This document shows, piece by piece, positions 43,525-52,087 of a stretch of 64,000 bases of DNA. Made by a program: the position numbers and the translations under genes. Position 1 is the first letter of the stretch. The number at the start of each line of letters is the position of its first letter. Source of the DNA: an uncultured Hyphomicrobiales bacterium (GTDB lineage: Bacteria > Pseudomonadota > Alphaproteobacteria > Rhizobiales > Xanthobacteraceae); NCBI GenBank assembly GCA_903878085.1, contig CAIRGJ010000046.1, forward strand, positions 124,001 to 188,000, given 5' to 3'. The notes beneath the pieces are model-generated. The model had not been told where the DNA came from. It searched no databases and saw only the letters and a program-made list of their open reading frames with translations.

Positions 43525-45057
43525 TTATTGCTGCACTTCGCCGGCTTCGACCTCGGCCAACGTGGCGCGCCAGTCGCGGCGTTTCATCATGAAGGTGTAA
43601 GCCGACAGCGCCAGCATGATGGCGGACACGATCAGCAGTCCGAGTGAGATCGGCCGCATGAAGAAGATGGTGTAGTCGCCGTTCGACATGATCAGCGACT
43701 GGCGCAGGCTCTGCTCGAAGATCGGCGAGATCACCAGGCCGAGCACCAGCGGGGCGGGGTCGAAGGAGAATTTCTTCAGCGCATAGCCGAGTATGCCCAT
43801 GATCAGCATGATGTAGACGTCGACCACCGAGTGGCTCACCTCGTAGACGCCGACGATGCAGAACATGATGATCAGCGGATAGAGATAGGCGTAAGGGATC
43901 CGCAGCACCGTCACGAACAGGCCGACCAGCGGCAGGTTGAGTGCCAGCAGCATCAGATTGCCGACATACATTGAGGCGACGAAGCCCCAGAATACGTCCG
44001 GGTGCTCGCTGACCAATTGCGGCCCCGAATTGACGCCGTGCACCATCAGCGCGCCGATCAGCACCGCGGTGATGGGGCCAGTCGGGATGCCGAGCGCCAG
44101 CATCGGCACAAAGGCGCCGGTCGAGGCCGAGTTGTTGGCGGACTCCGGCCCGGCGACGCCGGCCACCGCGCCTTTGCCGAATTCTTCCGGATGTTTCGAG
44201 ACGCGGCGCTCCAGCGCATAAGACAGGAAGCTGGAGATAATGTGCGCCGAGCCCGGGATGATGCCGATGATGAAACCGAGGCCGCTGCCGCGGATGATCG
44301 GCCAAAAGGATTCGCGCCATTCCTGGCGGTTCGGCAGCAATTCACGGAATTTCGGCGTGATGACTTCGCCGACCACGGTGTGGCTCGGCGTCGACAGGAT
44401 TTCGCCCAAACCGAACAGGCCGACCGCGACCGGCACGATGCCGATGCCGTCGCCGAGTTCGGCGAGATCGAAGCTGTAGCGGAAATGGCCGGTCATGTTG
44501 TCGATGCCGATCATGCCGAGCAGCAGCCCGATGCAGGCCATCAGCAGGGTGCGCACCAGCGACGACGACGACATGTAAGCGAGGAAGATCAGGCCGAGGA
44601 TCAGCATCGCGGTGTATTCGGGCGGGCCGAATTTCAGCGCGATGGTGGCGAGCGGCGGCGCCACCAGCGTCAGCATGATGACGCCGAAGGTGCCGGCGAC
44701 CCAGGAGCCGACCGCGGCGATGCACAGCGCGGCGCCGGCGCGGCCCTTTTTGGCCATGGCGTTGCCGTCGATACAGGTCATCACCGACGAGGCTTCGCCC
44801 GGAATGCGCATCAGGATCGAGGTGGTGGAGCCGCCATATTGCGAGCCGTAATAGATGCCGGCGAGCATGATCACCGCCTGCGTGGCGTTGAGCCCGAAGG
44901 TGACCGGCAGCAGGATCGAGATGCCCGACAAAGGCCCGATGCCCGGCAGCACGCCGACCAGCGTGCCGACCAGGCAGCCGAGGAAGGCGTACCAGAGATT
45001 GTCCGGCTGAAATGCGATGGCAAAGCCATGCATCAGGCTGATGAAAGTGCTGTCCAC
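43525..45057 (-). CDS. tctA: Tripartite tricarboxylate transporter large permease TctA
   Basis: 510 residues with about twelve membrane helices. The N-terminal GTLVGVLPGIGPLSGISILL and GSTTSILMRIPGEASSVMTC motifs, and their repeat around VAGPESANNSASTGAFVPML and IPTGPITAVL, are diagnostic of TctA. Together with TctB and a Bug receptor it imports citrate or another carboxylate using an ion gradient. It lies 10 bases after tctB. Confidence 0.96.
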   Translation of the reverse strand: MDSTFISLMHGFAIAFQPDNLWYAFLGCLVGTLVGVLPGIGPLSGISILLPVTFGLNATQAVIMLAGIYYGSQYGGSTTSILMRIPGEASSVMTCIDGNAMAKKGRAGAALCIAAVGSWVAGTFGVIMLTLVAPPLATIALKFGPPEYTAMLILGLIFLAYMSSSSLVRTLLMACIGLLLGMIGIDNMTGHFRYSFDLAELGDGIGIVPVAVGLFGLGEILSTPSHTVVGEVITPKFRELLPNRQEWRESFWPIIRGSGLGFIIGIIPGSAHIISSFLSYALERRVSKHPEEFGKGAVAGVAGPESANNSASTGAFVPMLALGIPTGPITAVLIGALMVHGVNSGPQLVSEHPDVFWGFVASMYVGNLMLLALNLPLVGLFVTVLRIPYAYLYPLIIMFCIVGVYEVSHSVVDVYIMLIMGILGYALKKFSFDPAPLVLGLVISPIFEQSLRQSLIMSNGDYTIFFMRPISLGLLIVSAIMLALSAYTFMMKRRDWRATLAEVEAGEVQQ

Positions 45058-45067
45058 GGGTGCGGTC

Positions 45068-45508
45068 CTAGAAACTGAATTCGGGAAGGGGGGTCTTCAG
45101 GCCATAGACGAAAGAAACATAGGTGAAGGCGACGATCGCGAGCGAATAAACGACGGCGCGTATCGGATTGCGCCGTTCGATCACCAGCAGCAGCGTGACC
45201 ATCATCAGCAGCATGGTGAAAAAGAAGCCGAGATGCTCATATAGCCCGATCGCAATGGAGGCGATCGCGGTCACCAGCAAGGCGTGCTTGCCGTCGTCCC
45301 AGGCCAGTTCGGAGAACGCCGGGCTTTCGCCGCCACGCAGCACCAGCAGTAGACCGAACAGGATGGTCAGGCTGGCGACGATCTTGGGCAGAAAGCCGGA
45401 CCCCGGCATCGACAATTGGCCGGTCGGCAGATCGCCGCTCAGCGCGATGATCGCCGCGCCGAAAATGACAAACGCGGCGCCGGCGACATGATCGGCTCGA
45501 AGCTTCAT
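45068..45508 (-). CDS. tctB: Tripartite tricarboxylate transporter small permease TctB
   Basis: 146 residues, four membrane helices (GAAFVIFGAAIIALS, LPKIVASLTILFGLLLVL, LVTAIASIAIGLYEHLGFF, VVYSLAIVAFTYVSFVYGL) with GQLSMPGSGFLPKI typical of TctB. Its ATG overlaps the stop of the DUF559 gene, and the hairpin of that cassette provides the GGAGGGG just upstream. So insertion of the cassette replaced the original translation start region. Confidence 0.9.
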   Translation of the reverse strand: MKLRADHVAGAAFVIFGAAIIALSGDLPTGQLSMPGSGFLPKIVASLTILFGLLLVLRGGESPAFSELAWDDGKHALLVTAIASIAIGLYEHLGFFFTMLLMMVTLLLVIERRNPIRAVVYSLAIVAFTYVSFVYGLKTPLPEFSF

Positions 45509-45942
45509 GTGGCGCCCCTCCCCCGCGAACGCTTGTGAGCGCGGGGAGGGGTCGGGGGTGGGGGGCCCTGAACCGCTTGCTCGGTCATTGCTTGGTGGAT
45601 GACGATCATGACGCCTTCAATATTGTCCATAACTTCGTGGTTCCAGAAATGTAGCACGCGATAACCGTTCGACTGCAAATAGTTGGATCGTTCGCAATCG
45701 CGTTCTACTGAGCTCGGTGCCGTGTGAGTTTCGCCGTCAATTTCAACGACGAGCCTTCTTTGATGACATGCAAAGTCCGCGAAAAATGGTCCAATCGGCG
45801 ATTGTCTCCTGAAGTGCGAGGAGCCGAAATCAATCTGTCTCAAGCACCGCCACAGCTTTCTTTCCGGCTCGCCGACTTCGCGGCGTAATGAGCGAGCCTT
45901 AGTAACGCGTTCGTGCCGGCCCTTTCGATTGGTTGCAATCAT
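45505..45942 (-). CDS. DUF559 endonuclease-domain protein (cassette A)
   Basis: 145 residues from ATG 45942. The DUF559/Vsr-like fold has ERKLWRCLRQ, FRRQSPIGPFFADFACHQ (44-61), VVEIDGETH (65-73; acidic residues fit the PD-(D/E)XK pattern) and GYRVLHFWNHEV (93-104). The last 20 residues (PPPPTPPRAHKRSRGRGAT) are read from the palindrome 45515-45564, so they are a by-product of the repeat. The gene is bracketed by 21-bp perfect inverted repeats. Its stop overlaps the tctB ATG. A close relative is at 47123. Nuclease activity is inferred from the fold. Confidence 0.88.
   Translation of the reverse strand: MIATNRKGRHERVTKARSLRREVGEPERKLWRCLRQIDFGSSHFRRQSPIGPFFADFACHQRRLVVEIDGETHTAPSSVERDCERSNYLQSNGYRVLHFWNHEVMDNIEGVMIVIHQAMTEQAVQGPPPPTPPRAHKRSRGRGAT
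45515..45564. repeat. Left end of cassette A: hairpin plus inverted repeat
   Basis: CCCCTCCCCCGC pairs with GCGGGGAGGGG (one bulge), then TCGGGGGTGGGGG. The hairpin covers the start region of tctB. Confidence 0.7.
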
Positions 45943-45949
45943 CGAACAG

Positions 45950-45989
45950 CCCCCACCCCCGACCCCTCCCACGCTGCGCGGGGGAGGGG
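45950..45989. repeat. Right end of cassette A: inverted repeat plus hairpin
   Basis: CCCCCACCCCCGACCCCTCC followed by C and ACGCTGCGCGGGGGAGGGG; inverse of the left end. Confidence 0.7.
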
Positions 45990-45997
45990 AGGAGAGA

Positions 45998-46978
45998 TTA
46001 TCCCTGCTTGCCGATGGAGATGACCGCTTCGTCGGTGCGCTTGCCGTCCTCGTCCCAGAATTTCTGGAAGTCCGGGCCGTCGAGATAGGCCAGTTCCTGC
46101 CCCGCATTGGCGAGCACGGTCAGAAAGGCTTCGCTGTGCGCAGCTTGCTTGATGGCGGCCCGCAGCGTGGACACGATCGGCGCCGGCGTCGCCTTCGGCG
46201 CGAAGATGCCGACCCACAGATAATACTCGACGTCGTAGCCGAGCTCCTTGAGCGTCGGCACGTCGGGCAAGAACTTGGAACGCGTAGCGCCGAACGAGGC
46301 CAGCGCGCGCAGCTTGCCGGATTTAACATGGGCCAGCGCCGCCGACACCGATTGCGTCGTCACTTGCGCGTTGTTGCCGAGGATCGAGGTGATGGCGGGA
46401 CCGCCACCATTGGTCGGCAAATGGCGCAGCTTCAGCGGGCCGGTCGCGCGCTCGAGATAGGCCAGCGGCAGGTGCGTCGCGCCGTAGAGCCCGCCGGAGC
46501 TGAACACCAGCGTGCTGTCCGGCTTCTTGGCGGCCTCGATGAATTCTTTCAGCGTCTTGTACGGCTGCTGGTCGTTGACCAGCAGCAGCACCGGGTCGGC
46601 GACCAGGCGCGCCAGCGTGACGAAATCGGAACGCGAGGTTTTCACCGGCCGGCCGAACAGCTTGTCGACCTCGGCGTAACCGGAGATCCCGGTGTTGTGC
46701 GACAGCAAGGTGTAGCCATCCGGCTTGGCGGTGGCGCCGACCTGGGCGCCGACCTGGCCGGCGGCGCCGGCTTTTGTCTCGACCACGATCGGCTGCTTGA
46801 GGATCGGCTCCATCGTCGAAGCCAGCGGACGGGTCACGATGTCGTTGATGCCGCCCGGAGGAAAGGCGTTGATGATGGTGATGGCATGCGAGGGAAAGGC
46901 ATCCTGCGCCAGGGCAGGGCCGGCCGCCAGCGCAGCGGCCGATGCGGTCGTGCCGATGACGAAACTGCGGCGATCCAT
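45998..46978 (-). CDS. Bug/TctC-family substrate receptor (copy 1 of the TTT locus)
   Basis: 326 residues from ATG 46978, preceded by GGAGG at five bases; an ATG four codons earlier is less likely. Signal MDRRSFVIGTTASAAALAAG with double Arg suggests Tat export. Mature part AFPSHAITIINAFPPGGIND and VETKAGAAGQVGAQ are Bug landmarks. About two thirds of residues match the receptor at 47560, so they are duplicates. It is the receptor most likely to serve the TctAB permease downstream, with cassette A in between. Confidence 0.92.
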   Translation of the reverse strand: MDRRSFVIGTTASAAALAAGPALAQDAFPSHAITIINAFPPGGINDIVTRPLASTMEPILKQPIVVETKAGAAGQVGAQVGATAKPDGYTLLSHNTGISGYAEVDKLFGRPVKTSRSDFVTLARLVADPVLLLVNDQQPYKTLKEFIEAAKKPDSTLVFSSGGLYGATHLPLAYLERATGPLKLRHLPTNGGGPAITSILGNNAQVTTQSVSAALAHVKSGKLRALASFGATRSKFLPDVPTLKELGYDVEYYLWVGIFAPKATPAPIVSTLRAAIKQAAHSEAFLTVLANAGQELAYLDGPDFQKFWDEDGKRTDEAVISIGKQG

Positions 46979-47082
46979 TGAATCCTCCAATCATTTATTT
47001 TGCCGAACGCGGCCGGCATTTTTTCAAAGTCTAGAGCAGGGCGGCCGATGCGCCAAACACCAAATGCGAAGCAGCGGTCGTT

Positions 47083-47119
47083 CCCCTCCCCCGCGTAGCG
47101 TGGGGAGGGGTCAGGGGTG
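47083..47119. repeat. Left end of cassette B
   Basis: Hairpin CCCCTCCCCCGCG/CGTGGGGAGGGG (47083-47110) followed by TCAGGGGTG. Confidence 0.65.
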
Positions 47120-47122
47120 CTG

Positions 47123-47500
47123 CTATCGATCGATGACCATTGATAATTGAATTGCTGTCATAACGCCGTCGAGATTTGTCATGACATCATCATTCAAGAA
47201 GCGAAGGACGCGGTAGCCCTGTGAACGAAAATAGTCCGATCTTGATTCATCGCGCGTGGTCGCTCCAGGCAAGGCGTGGGTTTCGCCATCGATTTCGATT
47301 GCAAGTCTGATTTGATGGCAGGCGAAGTCTGCGAAATAAGGACCTATCGGTGCTTGCCTGCGGAAGTGGGAACCGTCAATCGAACGAATATCTCTTAGGG
47401 CCCACCATAATTTTCGCTCTGGCTCAGTCATGTCGCGCCGCAGGCGACGAGAGTGCACGATACGTTCGTGACGCTTCTGTCGAAGAACGTTAGCTGTCAC
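47123..47500 (-). CDS. DUF559 endonuclease-domain protein (cassette B)
   Basis: 125 residues from GTG 47500; an ATG at 47527 lies inside the C-rich repeat and would add an all-glycine N-terminus, so the GTG is preferred. Family blocks are the same as in cassette A: ERKLWWALRD, FRRQAPIGPYFADFACHQ, IEIDGETH and GYRVLRFLNDDV. It is roughly 60% identical to the cassette A protein by eye. Here the C-terminus (LSMVIDR) stops before the repeat. Confidence 0.85.
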   Translation of the reverse strand: MTANVLRQKRHERIVHSRRLRRDMTEPERKLWWALRDIRSIDGSHFRRQAPIGPYFADFACHQIRLAIEIDGETHALPGATTRDESRSDYFRSQGYRVLRFLNDDVMTNLDGVMTAIQLSMVIDR

Positions 47501-47507
47501 GGCAATA

Positions 47508-47554
47508 CCCCCACCCCCACCCCCCACCCCACCCCACGCTTCGCGGGGGAGGGG
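47508..47554. repeat. Right end of cassette B
   Basis: Runs of CCCCCAC ending in CCCCACGCTTCGCGGGGG and AGGGG; the strongly C-biased run could be prone to slippage. Confidence 0.6.
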
Positions 47555-47559
47555 AGTCG

Positions 47560-48543
47560 CTATCCCTGAACGCGGCCGATGTCGCGCACGGCATCTTCGA
47601 TGCGCGCGGCGTCGGCATCCCAGAATTTGGCGAATTCCGGCGCATCGAGATATTCGACCTCCTGGCCGAGATTGGTCATGGCATTTTTGAACGTGTCGGT
47701 GTCCGCGGCCTGCTTGAGCACGGTGCGCAGATAAGTGATGACCGGCTGCGGCGTGCCTTTGGGCGCGAACATGCCGACCCAGAGATAATATTCGACGTTG
47801 TAGCCGAGCTCTTTCATGGTCGGCACGTCGGGCAGCGCCTTGGTGCGATTGGCGCCGAACAGCGCCAGCGGCTTGGCCTTGCCGGCCTTGATCTGCGCCA
47901 GGCAGGCCGACACCGACGACACCAGCACTTGCGCATTATTGCCGAGGAACGAGGTGAGCGCCGGGCCGCCGCCATTGGTCGGCAGATGGCGGAATTTCAG
48001 GCCGCCGGCGGCCTTCATGTACAGCGCCATCGGGATATGCAGCGCGCCGTAAAGTCCCGACGAACTGAAGATGATCTGATCGGGCCGCTTCTTGGCGTCG
48101 TCGGTGAGATCCTGCAGCGTCTTGTAGGGCTGCTGGTCGTTGACGATCAGCACGCAGGGGTCGGCGACAAAGCGCGCGATCGGAATGAAATCGGCACGGG
48201 TGAACTTGACCGGCCGGCTGAATAGCTTGTCGACTTCGGCAAAACCGGAGATCGAGGTGATGTGCGACAGTAGCGTGTAGCCGTCGGGCTTGGCTGAGGC
48301 CGCGACCTGCGCACCGACCGCGCCGGCGGCGCCGGCTTTGGTTTCGATCACCACCGGCTGCTTGACGATCGGTTCGAGCACCGCGGCGAGCGGGCGCGTC
48401 ACGACGTCGGAGGCGCCGCCGGGCGGAAACGGGTTGATGACCGTGATGGCGTGCGACGGATAGGCGTCCTGCGCGAAAGCCGGCCGAACGGTAAGGCTTG
48501 CGGCGGCAGCGGCGCTGCCGCCAACGAATGTGCGTCGGTCCAC
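47560..48543 (-). CDS. Bug/TctC-family substrate receptor (copy 2 of the TTT locus)
   Basis: 327 residues with the double-Arg signal MDRRTFVGGSAAAAASLTVR, then DAYPSHAITVINPFPPGGAS and VIETKAGAAGAVGAQ. It is highly similar to the receptor at 45998 (TNGGGPA, NVEYYLWVG, LPDVPT, GLYGA and KPDGYTLLSH blocks). TGGGAGGGA precedes the ATG. Two receptors for one permease could broaden substrate range. Confidence 0.93.
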   Translation of the reverse strand: MDRRTFVGGSAAAAASLTVRPAFAQDAYPSHAITVINPFPPGGASDVVTRPLAAVLEPIVKQPVVIETKAGAAGAVGAQVAASAKPDGYTLLSHITSISGFAEVDKLFSRPVKFTRADFIPIARFVADPCVLIVNDQQPYKTLQDLTDDAKKRPDQIIFSSSGLYGALHIPMALYMKAAGGLKFRHLPTNGGGPALTSFLGNNAQVLVSSVSACLAQIKAGKAKPLALFGANRTKALPDVPTMKELGYNVEYYLWVGMFAPKGTPQPVITYLRTVLKQAADTDTFKNAMTNLGQEVEYLDAPEFAKFWDADAARIEDAVRDIGRVQG

Positions 48544-48650
48544 GGAATCCCTCCCAAGATTTTGATTTATCGGCCTTTTGGCCGGCCTTGTTTATTGGGG
48601 CGGATGCTATCGCCCGGGAGCATCAGCAATCAAGCATCAATGCCAAGCTT

Positions 48651-49424
48651 CTATTCAATGATTGCCACCGCCCGCGTCCAGCCGGCGGAACCGCCGCGCA
48701 CTTTCACCGGAAAGCAGCTCACCATGAAGCCCTTTGACGGTAACGCCTCCAGATTGTGCAGTTTCTCGATGTGGCAGTAGCCGATCTCGCGGCCGGCCCT
48801 ATGGCCCTCCCAGATCAGCTTGGGATCGTGAGTCTCGGCGTATTTCTTCATGGTGTGAACAAAGGGCGCGTCCCAGCTCCAGCCATCGGTGCCGGTGACG
48901 CGCACGCCGCGCTCGGTCAGATAGAGCGTCGCCTCGCGGCCCATGCCGCAGCCTTTGGCGACATAATCGGGCTGGCCATAGGCCGTGCCGGCGCTGGTGT
49001 TCACGACCACGATTTCAAGCGGCGAAAGTTCATGACCGATGCGCATGAGTTCGGCCTCGACGTCGGCCGCGCTCGCCACATAACCATCGGCGAAGTGGCG
49101 GAAGTCGAGCTTCACGGCGGGCTGGAAGCACCATTCCAACGGCACCTCGTCGATGGTCAGTGCCCGCTTGCCGTGGTCCATGGTCGAGGCGAAATGATAG
49201 GGCGCGTCGAGATGGGTGGTGCAATGGGTCGACAGCTTGACCCATTCGAAACCCCAGCCCTCGCCGTCGGGCAGGTCTTCCTTTTTCAGTCCGGGAAAGA
49301 ATTTCAGAACATCCGGCGCGGTGTCCTGATGATTGAGATATTCGATGGTCGGGCCGTAACCTGGTGGATCTGCGGCGACGTCGTTTTCAAGCGGAACCGA
49401 GATGTCGATGAGCTTGCGCGGCAT
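48651..49424 (-). CDS. Cyclase family protein (kynurenine formamidase-like)
   Basis: 257 residues. The metal motif [14 protein letters not shown] and the later [21 protein letters not shown] fit the cyclase/KynB family (PF04199), which hydrolyses N-formylkynurenine or related amides using metal. Start [20 protein letters not shown] is typical. Precise substrate unknown; it is divergent from the DUF1330 gene and upstream of the Bug genes. Confidence 0.9.
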   Translation of the reverse strand: MPRKLIDISVPLENDVAADPPGYGPTIEYLNHQDTAPDVLKFFPGLKKEDLPDGEGWGFEWVKLSTHCTTHLDAPYHFASTMDHGKRALTIDEVPLEWCFQPAVKLDFRHFADGYVASAADVEAELMRIGHELSPLEIVVVNTSAGTAYGQPDYVAKGCGMGREATLYLTERGVRVTGTDGWSWDAPFVHTMKKYAETHDPKLIWEGHRAGREIGYCHIEKLHNLEALPSKGFMVSCFPVKVRGGSAGWTRAVAIIE

Positions 49425-49501
49425 TTCACAATGACCGATGTATGGGGCGACAGATTAAAGTCACTCTCAATCACTGTAACGAACCTGTCCAGGAGAGAAA
49501 C

Positions 49502-49795
49502 ATGCCCGCTTATTGGGTCGCACGTTCCAAGATCAACGATCCGGTCGAGTACAAGAAATACACCGACCAGGTGCCGGCCATCATCGCCAAGTTCGGCGGC
49601 AAAGTGCTGGCGCGCGGCGGCAAATTCCAGATCATGGAAGGTCCCGACAAATTCCATCGTTTTATCGTCATCGAATTTCCGACCATGGAGCAGGGCGTCG
49701 CCTGCTTTAAGTCGCCGGAATATGACGCGGCCGCCGCCTACCGGCGCCGTAACAATGTCGGCGAAGTCGAAACCATCATGGTCGAAGGCGTCTGA
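49502..49795 (+). CDS. DUF1330 domain protein
   Basis: 97 residues from ATG 49502 (GGAGAG upstream), a ferredoxin-like dimeric alpha-beta barrel protein: AYWVARSKINDPVEYKKYTD, FGGKVLARGGKFQIMEG and FIVIEFPTMEQGVACFKSPE are the family blocks. The frame is open further upstream to 49442 but without a site. Function unknown; members often accompany catabolic genes. Confidence 0.93.
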   Translation: MPAYWVARSKINDPVEYKKYTDQVPAIIAKFGGKVLARGGKFQIMEGPDKFHRFIVIEFPTMEQGVACFKSPEYDAAAAYRRRNNVGEVETIMVEGV

Positions 49796-49963
49796 CGTCT
49801 CACTTTCGCCCATAGTGGGGCGGAAGCAGCGCTGAGTTTACTTTTTGCGCTGCGAAAGCCCGGCCAATGGCGGGTTTATAGCCCTCGGACGGGATGGACC
49901 ATTGCGCGCCGCGCTGGCATGATCCGGCAGTTAAAAAAAACAAAACCTTGGGAGGGAACATCT

Positions 49964-51241
49964 ATGTTGCACGAACTGAAATCTCGGACATTAGCCGGCG
50001 TCGGCGGGGCCGCAGCGGCCTTTGCGATGATCATGGTGTCCGCCTTTAGCCCCGCTGTGGCGCAGGACAAAGAGCCGATCAAGATCGGCTTCAGCATGGC
50101 GCTGACCGGGCCGCTCGCCGCCAATGGCAAGCAAGCGCTGCTCGGCATGAGGATCTGGGAAGAAGAAACGAATGCTAAAGGCGGTCTGATCGGCCGCCCG
50201 GTCAAGCTGGTCTACTACGATGACCAGTCGAATCCATCGGTCGTGCCGGGCATCTACACCAAGCTGCTCGACGTCGACAAAGTCGATCTGGTGATCAGCG
50301 GCTATGCGACCAACATGGTGGCGCCGGCGATGCCGATCGTCATCCAGAAGAAGAAGACCTTCATCAGCCTGTTCGCGCTCGATGTGAACGCCGAGTTCAA
50401 ATACAAGAACTACTTCTCGGTACTTCCGACGGGACCGTCGACCAAGCCCTCATTCACCGAAGGCCTGTTCCAGGTCGCGATGCAGCAGAACCCGAAGCCG
50501 ACCACGGTGGCGCTGACCTCCGAGGACGCGGAATTTTCGCGCAACGCCTGCGAAGGCGCGCGTGAGAACGCCAAGACCTTCGGCGTCAAGATCGTCTACG
50601 ACAAGAGCTTCCCGCCCGGAACCACCGACTTCTCGCCGATCGTGCGCGCGCTGCAAGCCTCGAACGCCGACATCGTGGTGGTGTGCTCCTATCCGCTGTC
50701 GTCGGTCGGCATCACGCTGGCGGTGAGCGAAGCCAACTACAAGCCGAAGATCATCGGCGGCGCCATGGTCGGTCTGCAGGCCACGGTGTTCAAGCAGAAG
50801 CTCGGCTCCAAGCTCAACGGCATCGTCAACTACGAGACCTGGGTGCCGTCCGATAAAATGATGGTGCCGGCCGCCGACTTCTTCAAAAAATACCAGGGCC
50901 GTGCGGCCGCCGAAGGTGTCGATCCGCTCGGCTACTATCTCGGCGGCTGGGGTTATGCTTATGCCTCCGTGGTCGGCGACGCGATTGCCGGCACCAAGAG
51001 CGTCGACGATGCCAAGATCGCCGACTACTTCCGCAAGACCACCTTCAAGACCATCATGGGCAGCTGGAGCTACAGCCCCGGCGGCGAGTGGACCAAGTCC
51101 GGCATGATGCAGGTGCAGTATCACGGCGTGAAGGACGGCAACGATCTCGAGCAGTGGCGCGGCATGGCGGTGCAGACCGTGTTGACGCCGTCCGACCTTG
51201 CCACCGGCAAGGTAATATATCCATACGAAAAGGCGAAGTGA
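49964..51241 (+). CDS. Branched-chain-amino-acid-type (Liv) ABC substrate-binding protein
   Basis: 425 residues from ATG 49964 (GGGAGGGA nine bases upstream). Signal peptide ends SPAVAQ. The receptor has IKIGFSMALTGPLAANGKQALLG and VKLVYYDDQSNPSVVPGIYTKLL, the Peripla_BP_6 layout. Ligand may be an amino acid or an aromatic/carboxylic compound. A strong terminator follows, and the matching permease-ATPase genes (51356-54651) are convergent on the other strand. Confidence 0.93.
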   Translation: MLHELKSRTLAGVGGAAAAFAMIMVSAFSPAVAQDKEPIKIGFSMALTGPLAANGKQALLGMRIWEEETNAKGGLIGRPVKLVYYDDQSNPSVVPGIYTKLLDVDKVDLVISGYATNMVAPAMPIVIQKKKTFISLFALDVNAEFKYKNYFSVLPTGPSTKPSFTEGLFQVAMQQNPKPTTVALTSEDAEFSRNACEGARENAKTFGVKIVYDKSFPPGTTDFSPIVRALQASNADIVVVCSYPLSSVGITLAVSEANYKPKIIGGAMVGLQATVFKQKLGSKLNGIVNYETWVPSDKMMVPAADFFKKYQGRAAAEGVDPLGYYLGGWGYAYASVVGDAIAGTKSVDDAKIADYFRKTTFKTIMGSWSYSPGGEWTKSGMMQVQYHGVKDGNDLEQWRGMAVQTVLTPSDLATGKVIYPYEKAK

Positions 51242-51284
51242 ACACGGCTTAAACGATCACTCACACGCTTTAAGGCCAACTGAA

Positions 51285-51320
51285 AACGGCGCGGGAGCAA
51301 TCCCGCGCCGTTATTGTTTT
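51285..51320. terminator. Terminator between the receptor and livF genes
   Basis: Perfect 12-bp stem AACGGCGCGGGA/TCCCGCGCCGTT with loop GCAA, followed by TTGTTTT on the plus strand. It sits between convergent genes and may serve both strands. Confidence 0.8.
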
Positions 51321-51355
51321 CAGCTCTCCCCATGAAGCACGGGAGGGAGGGGAGT

Positions 51356-52087
51356 TCACATCCCCAAATAAAACTGGCGGATCAGATCGTTGTTGTTGAG
51401 TTCGTCGGCAGAGCGGCCCTCGAAGGCGATCTTGCCGTGCACGATGACATAGCCGCGGTCGGCGATGCGGATGGCCTGTGTGAAGTTCTGCTCCGCCATT
51501 AGCACCGTGAGATGGTAGTGCTCCTTGAGCTGCTTGATGGCGTCGATGGTGCGCGCGACCAGCAGCGGCGCCAGACCGACCGACGGCTCATCGACCAGTA
51601 GAATACGCGGCGCCAGCATCAGCGCGCGCGCCAGCGCCAGCATCTGCTGCTCGCCGCCACTCATCGAGCCGGCCAACTGATGGCGACGTTCCGCCAGCCG
51701 CGGAAACGCCTCGAAGCAGAACTCGCGGTTGCTGTTGATCTGCGCGCGGGCCTTGGGCCGCGAGGCGCCGAGCAGCAGATTTTCCTCGACCGTCAGTTTC
51801 GGGAACAACCGGCGGCCTTCCGGCACCAGCGCGATGCCGAGATCGACGATCTGCTCGGTCGGCATGCCGACCAGATTGTGCTTCACGCCGTCGATGTCGG
51901 CGATGATGCGGCCTTCGGCGGGCTTCACGATGCCCATGATGCACTTCATCAGTGTGCTTTTGCCGTTGCCGTTGGTGCCGAGCAACGCGACCGTCTCGCC
52001 CGCATTGGCGGTGATCGACACGTCATGGATGACGCGCACCGCGCCATAGGCGGCGTGGACGTTTTCGATGGTGAGACTACTGGCCAA
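51356..52087 (-). CDS. livF: Liv-type ABC transporter ATPase LivF (first cluster)
   Basis: 243 residues. Walker A LLGTNGNGKSTLMK, signature SGGEQQMLALARAL, Walker B ILLVDEPSVGLAP and switch His in the VLMAEQN region are all present. The start overlaps the end of the livG gene by 11 bases. It pairs with LivG on the inner face of the permease. Confidence 0.95.
   Translation of the reverse strand: MASSLTIENVHAAYGAVRVIHDVSITANAGETVALLGTNGNGKSTLMKCIMGIVKPAEGRIIADIDGVKHNLVGMPTEQIVDLGIALVPEGRRLFPKLTVEENLLLGASRPKARAQINSNREFCFEAFPRLAERRHQLAGSMSGGEQQMLALARALMLAPRILLVDEPSVGLAPLLVARTIDAIKQLKEHYHLTVLMAEQNFTQAIRIADRGYVIVHGKIAFEGRSADELNNNDLIRQFYLGM

Larger units (their letters stand above)
45515..45989 (-). 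mobile_element. DUF559 cassette A with 21-bp perfect terminal inverted repeats
   Basis: The repeat at 45544-45564 (starts GGGAGGGGTCGGGGG) is exactly inverse to 45950-45970. Each is attached on its outer side to a hairpin, CCCCTCCCCC...GGGGAGGGG (45515-45551 and 45963-45989). The DUF559 gene fills the space. Cassette A sits 8 bases after the stop of a Bug gene and abuts tctB. No target duplication could be recognised. Confidence 0.65.
47083..47554 (-). mobile_element. DUF559 cassette B with imperfect inverted ends
   Basis: The left end (47083-47119: CCCCTCCCCCGCG...GGGGAGGGGTCAGGGGTG) and the right end (47508-47554: C-rich tract, then CCCCACGCTTCGCGGGGGAG) are imperfect inverses. The element is almost the same length as cassette A and lies six bases after the stop of the second Bug gene, the same relative position as A. 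Confidence 0.6.
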
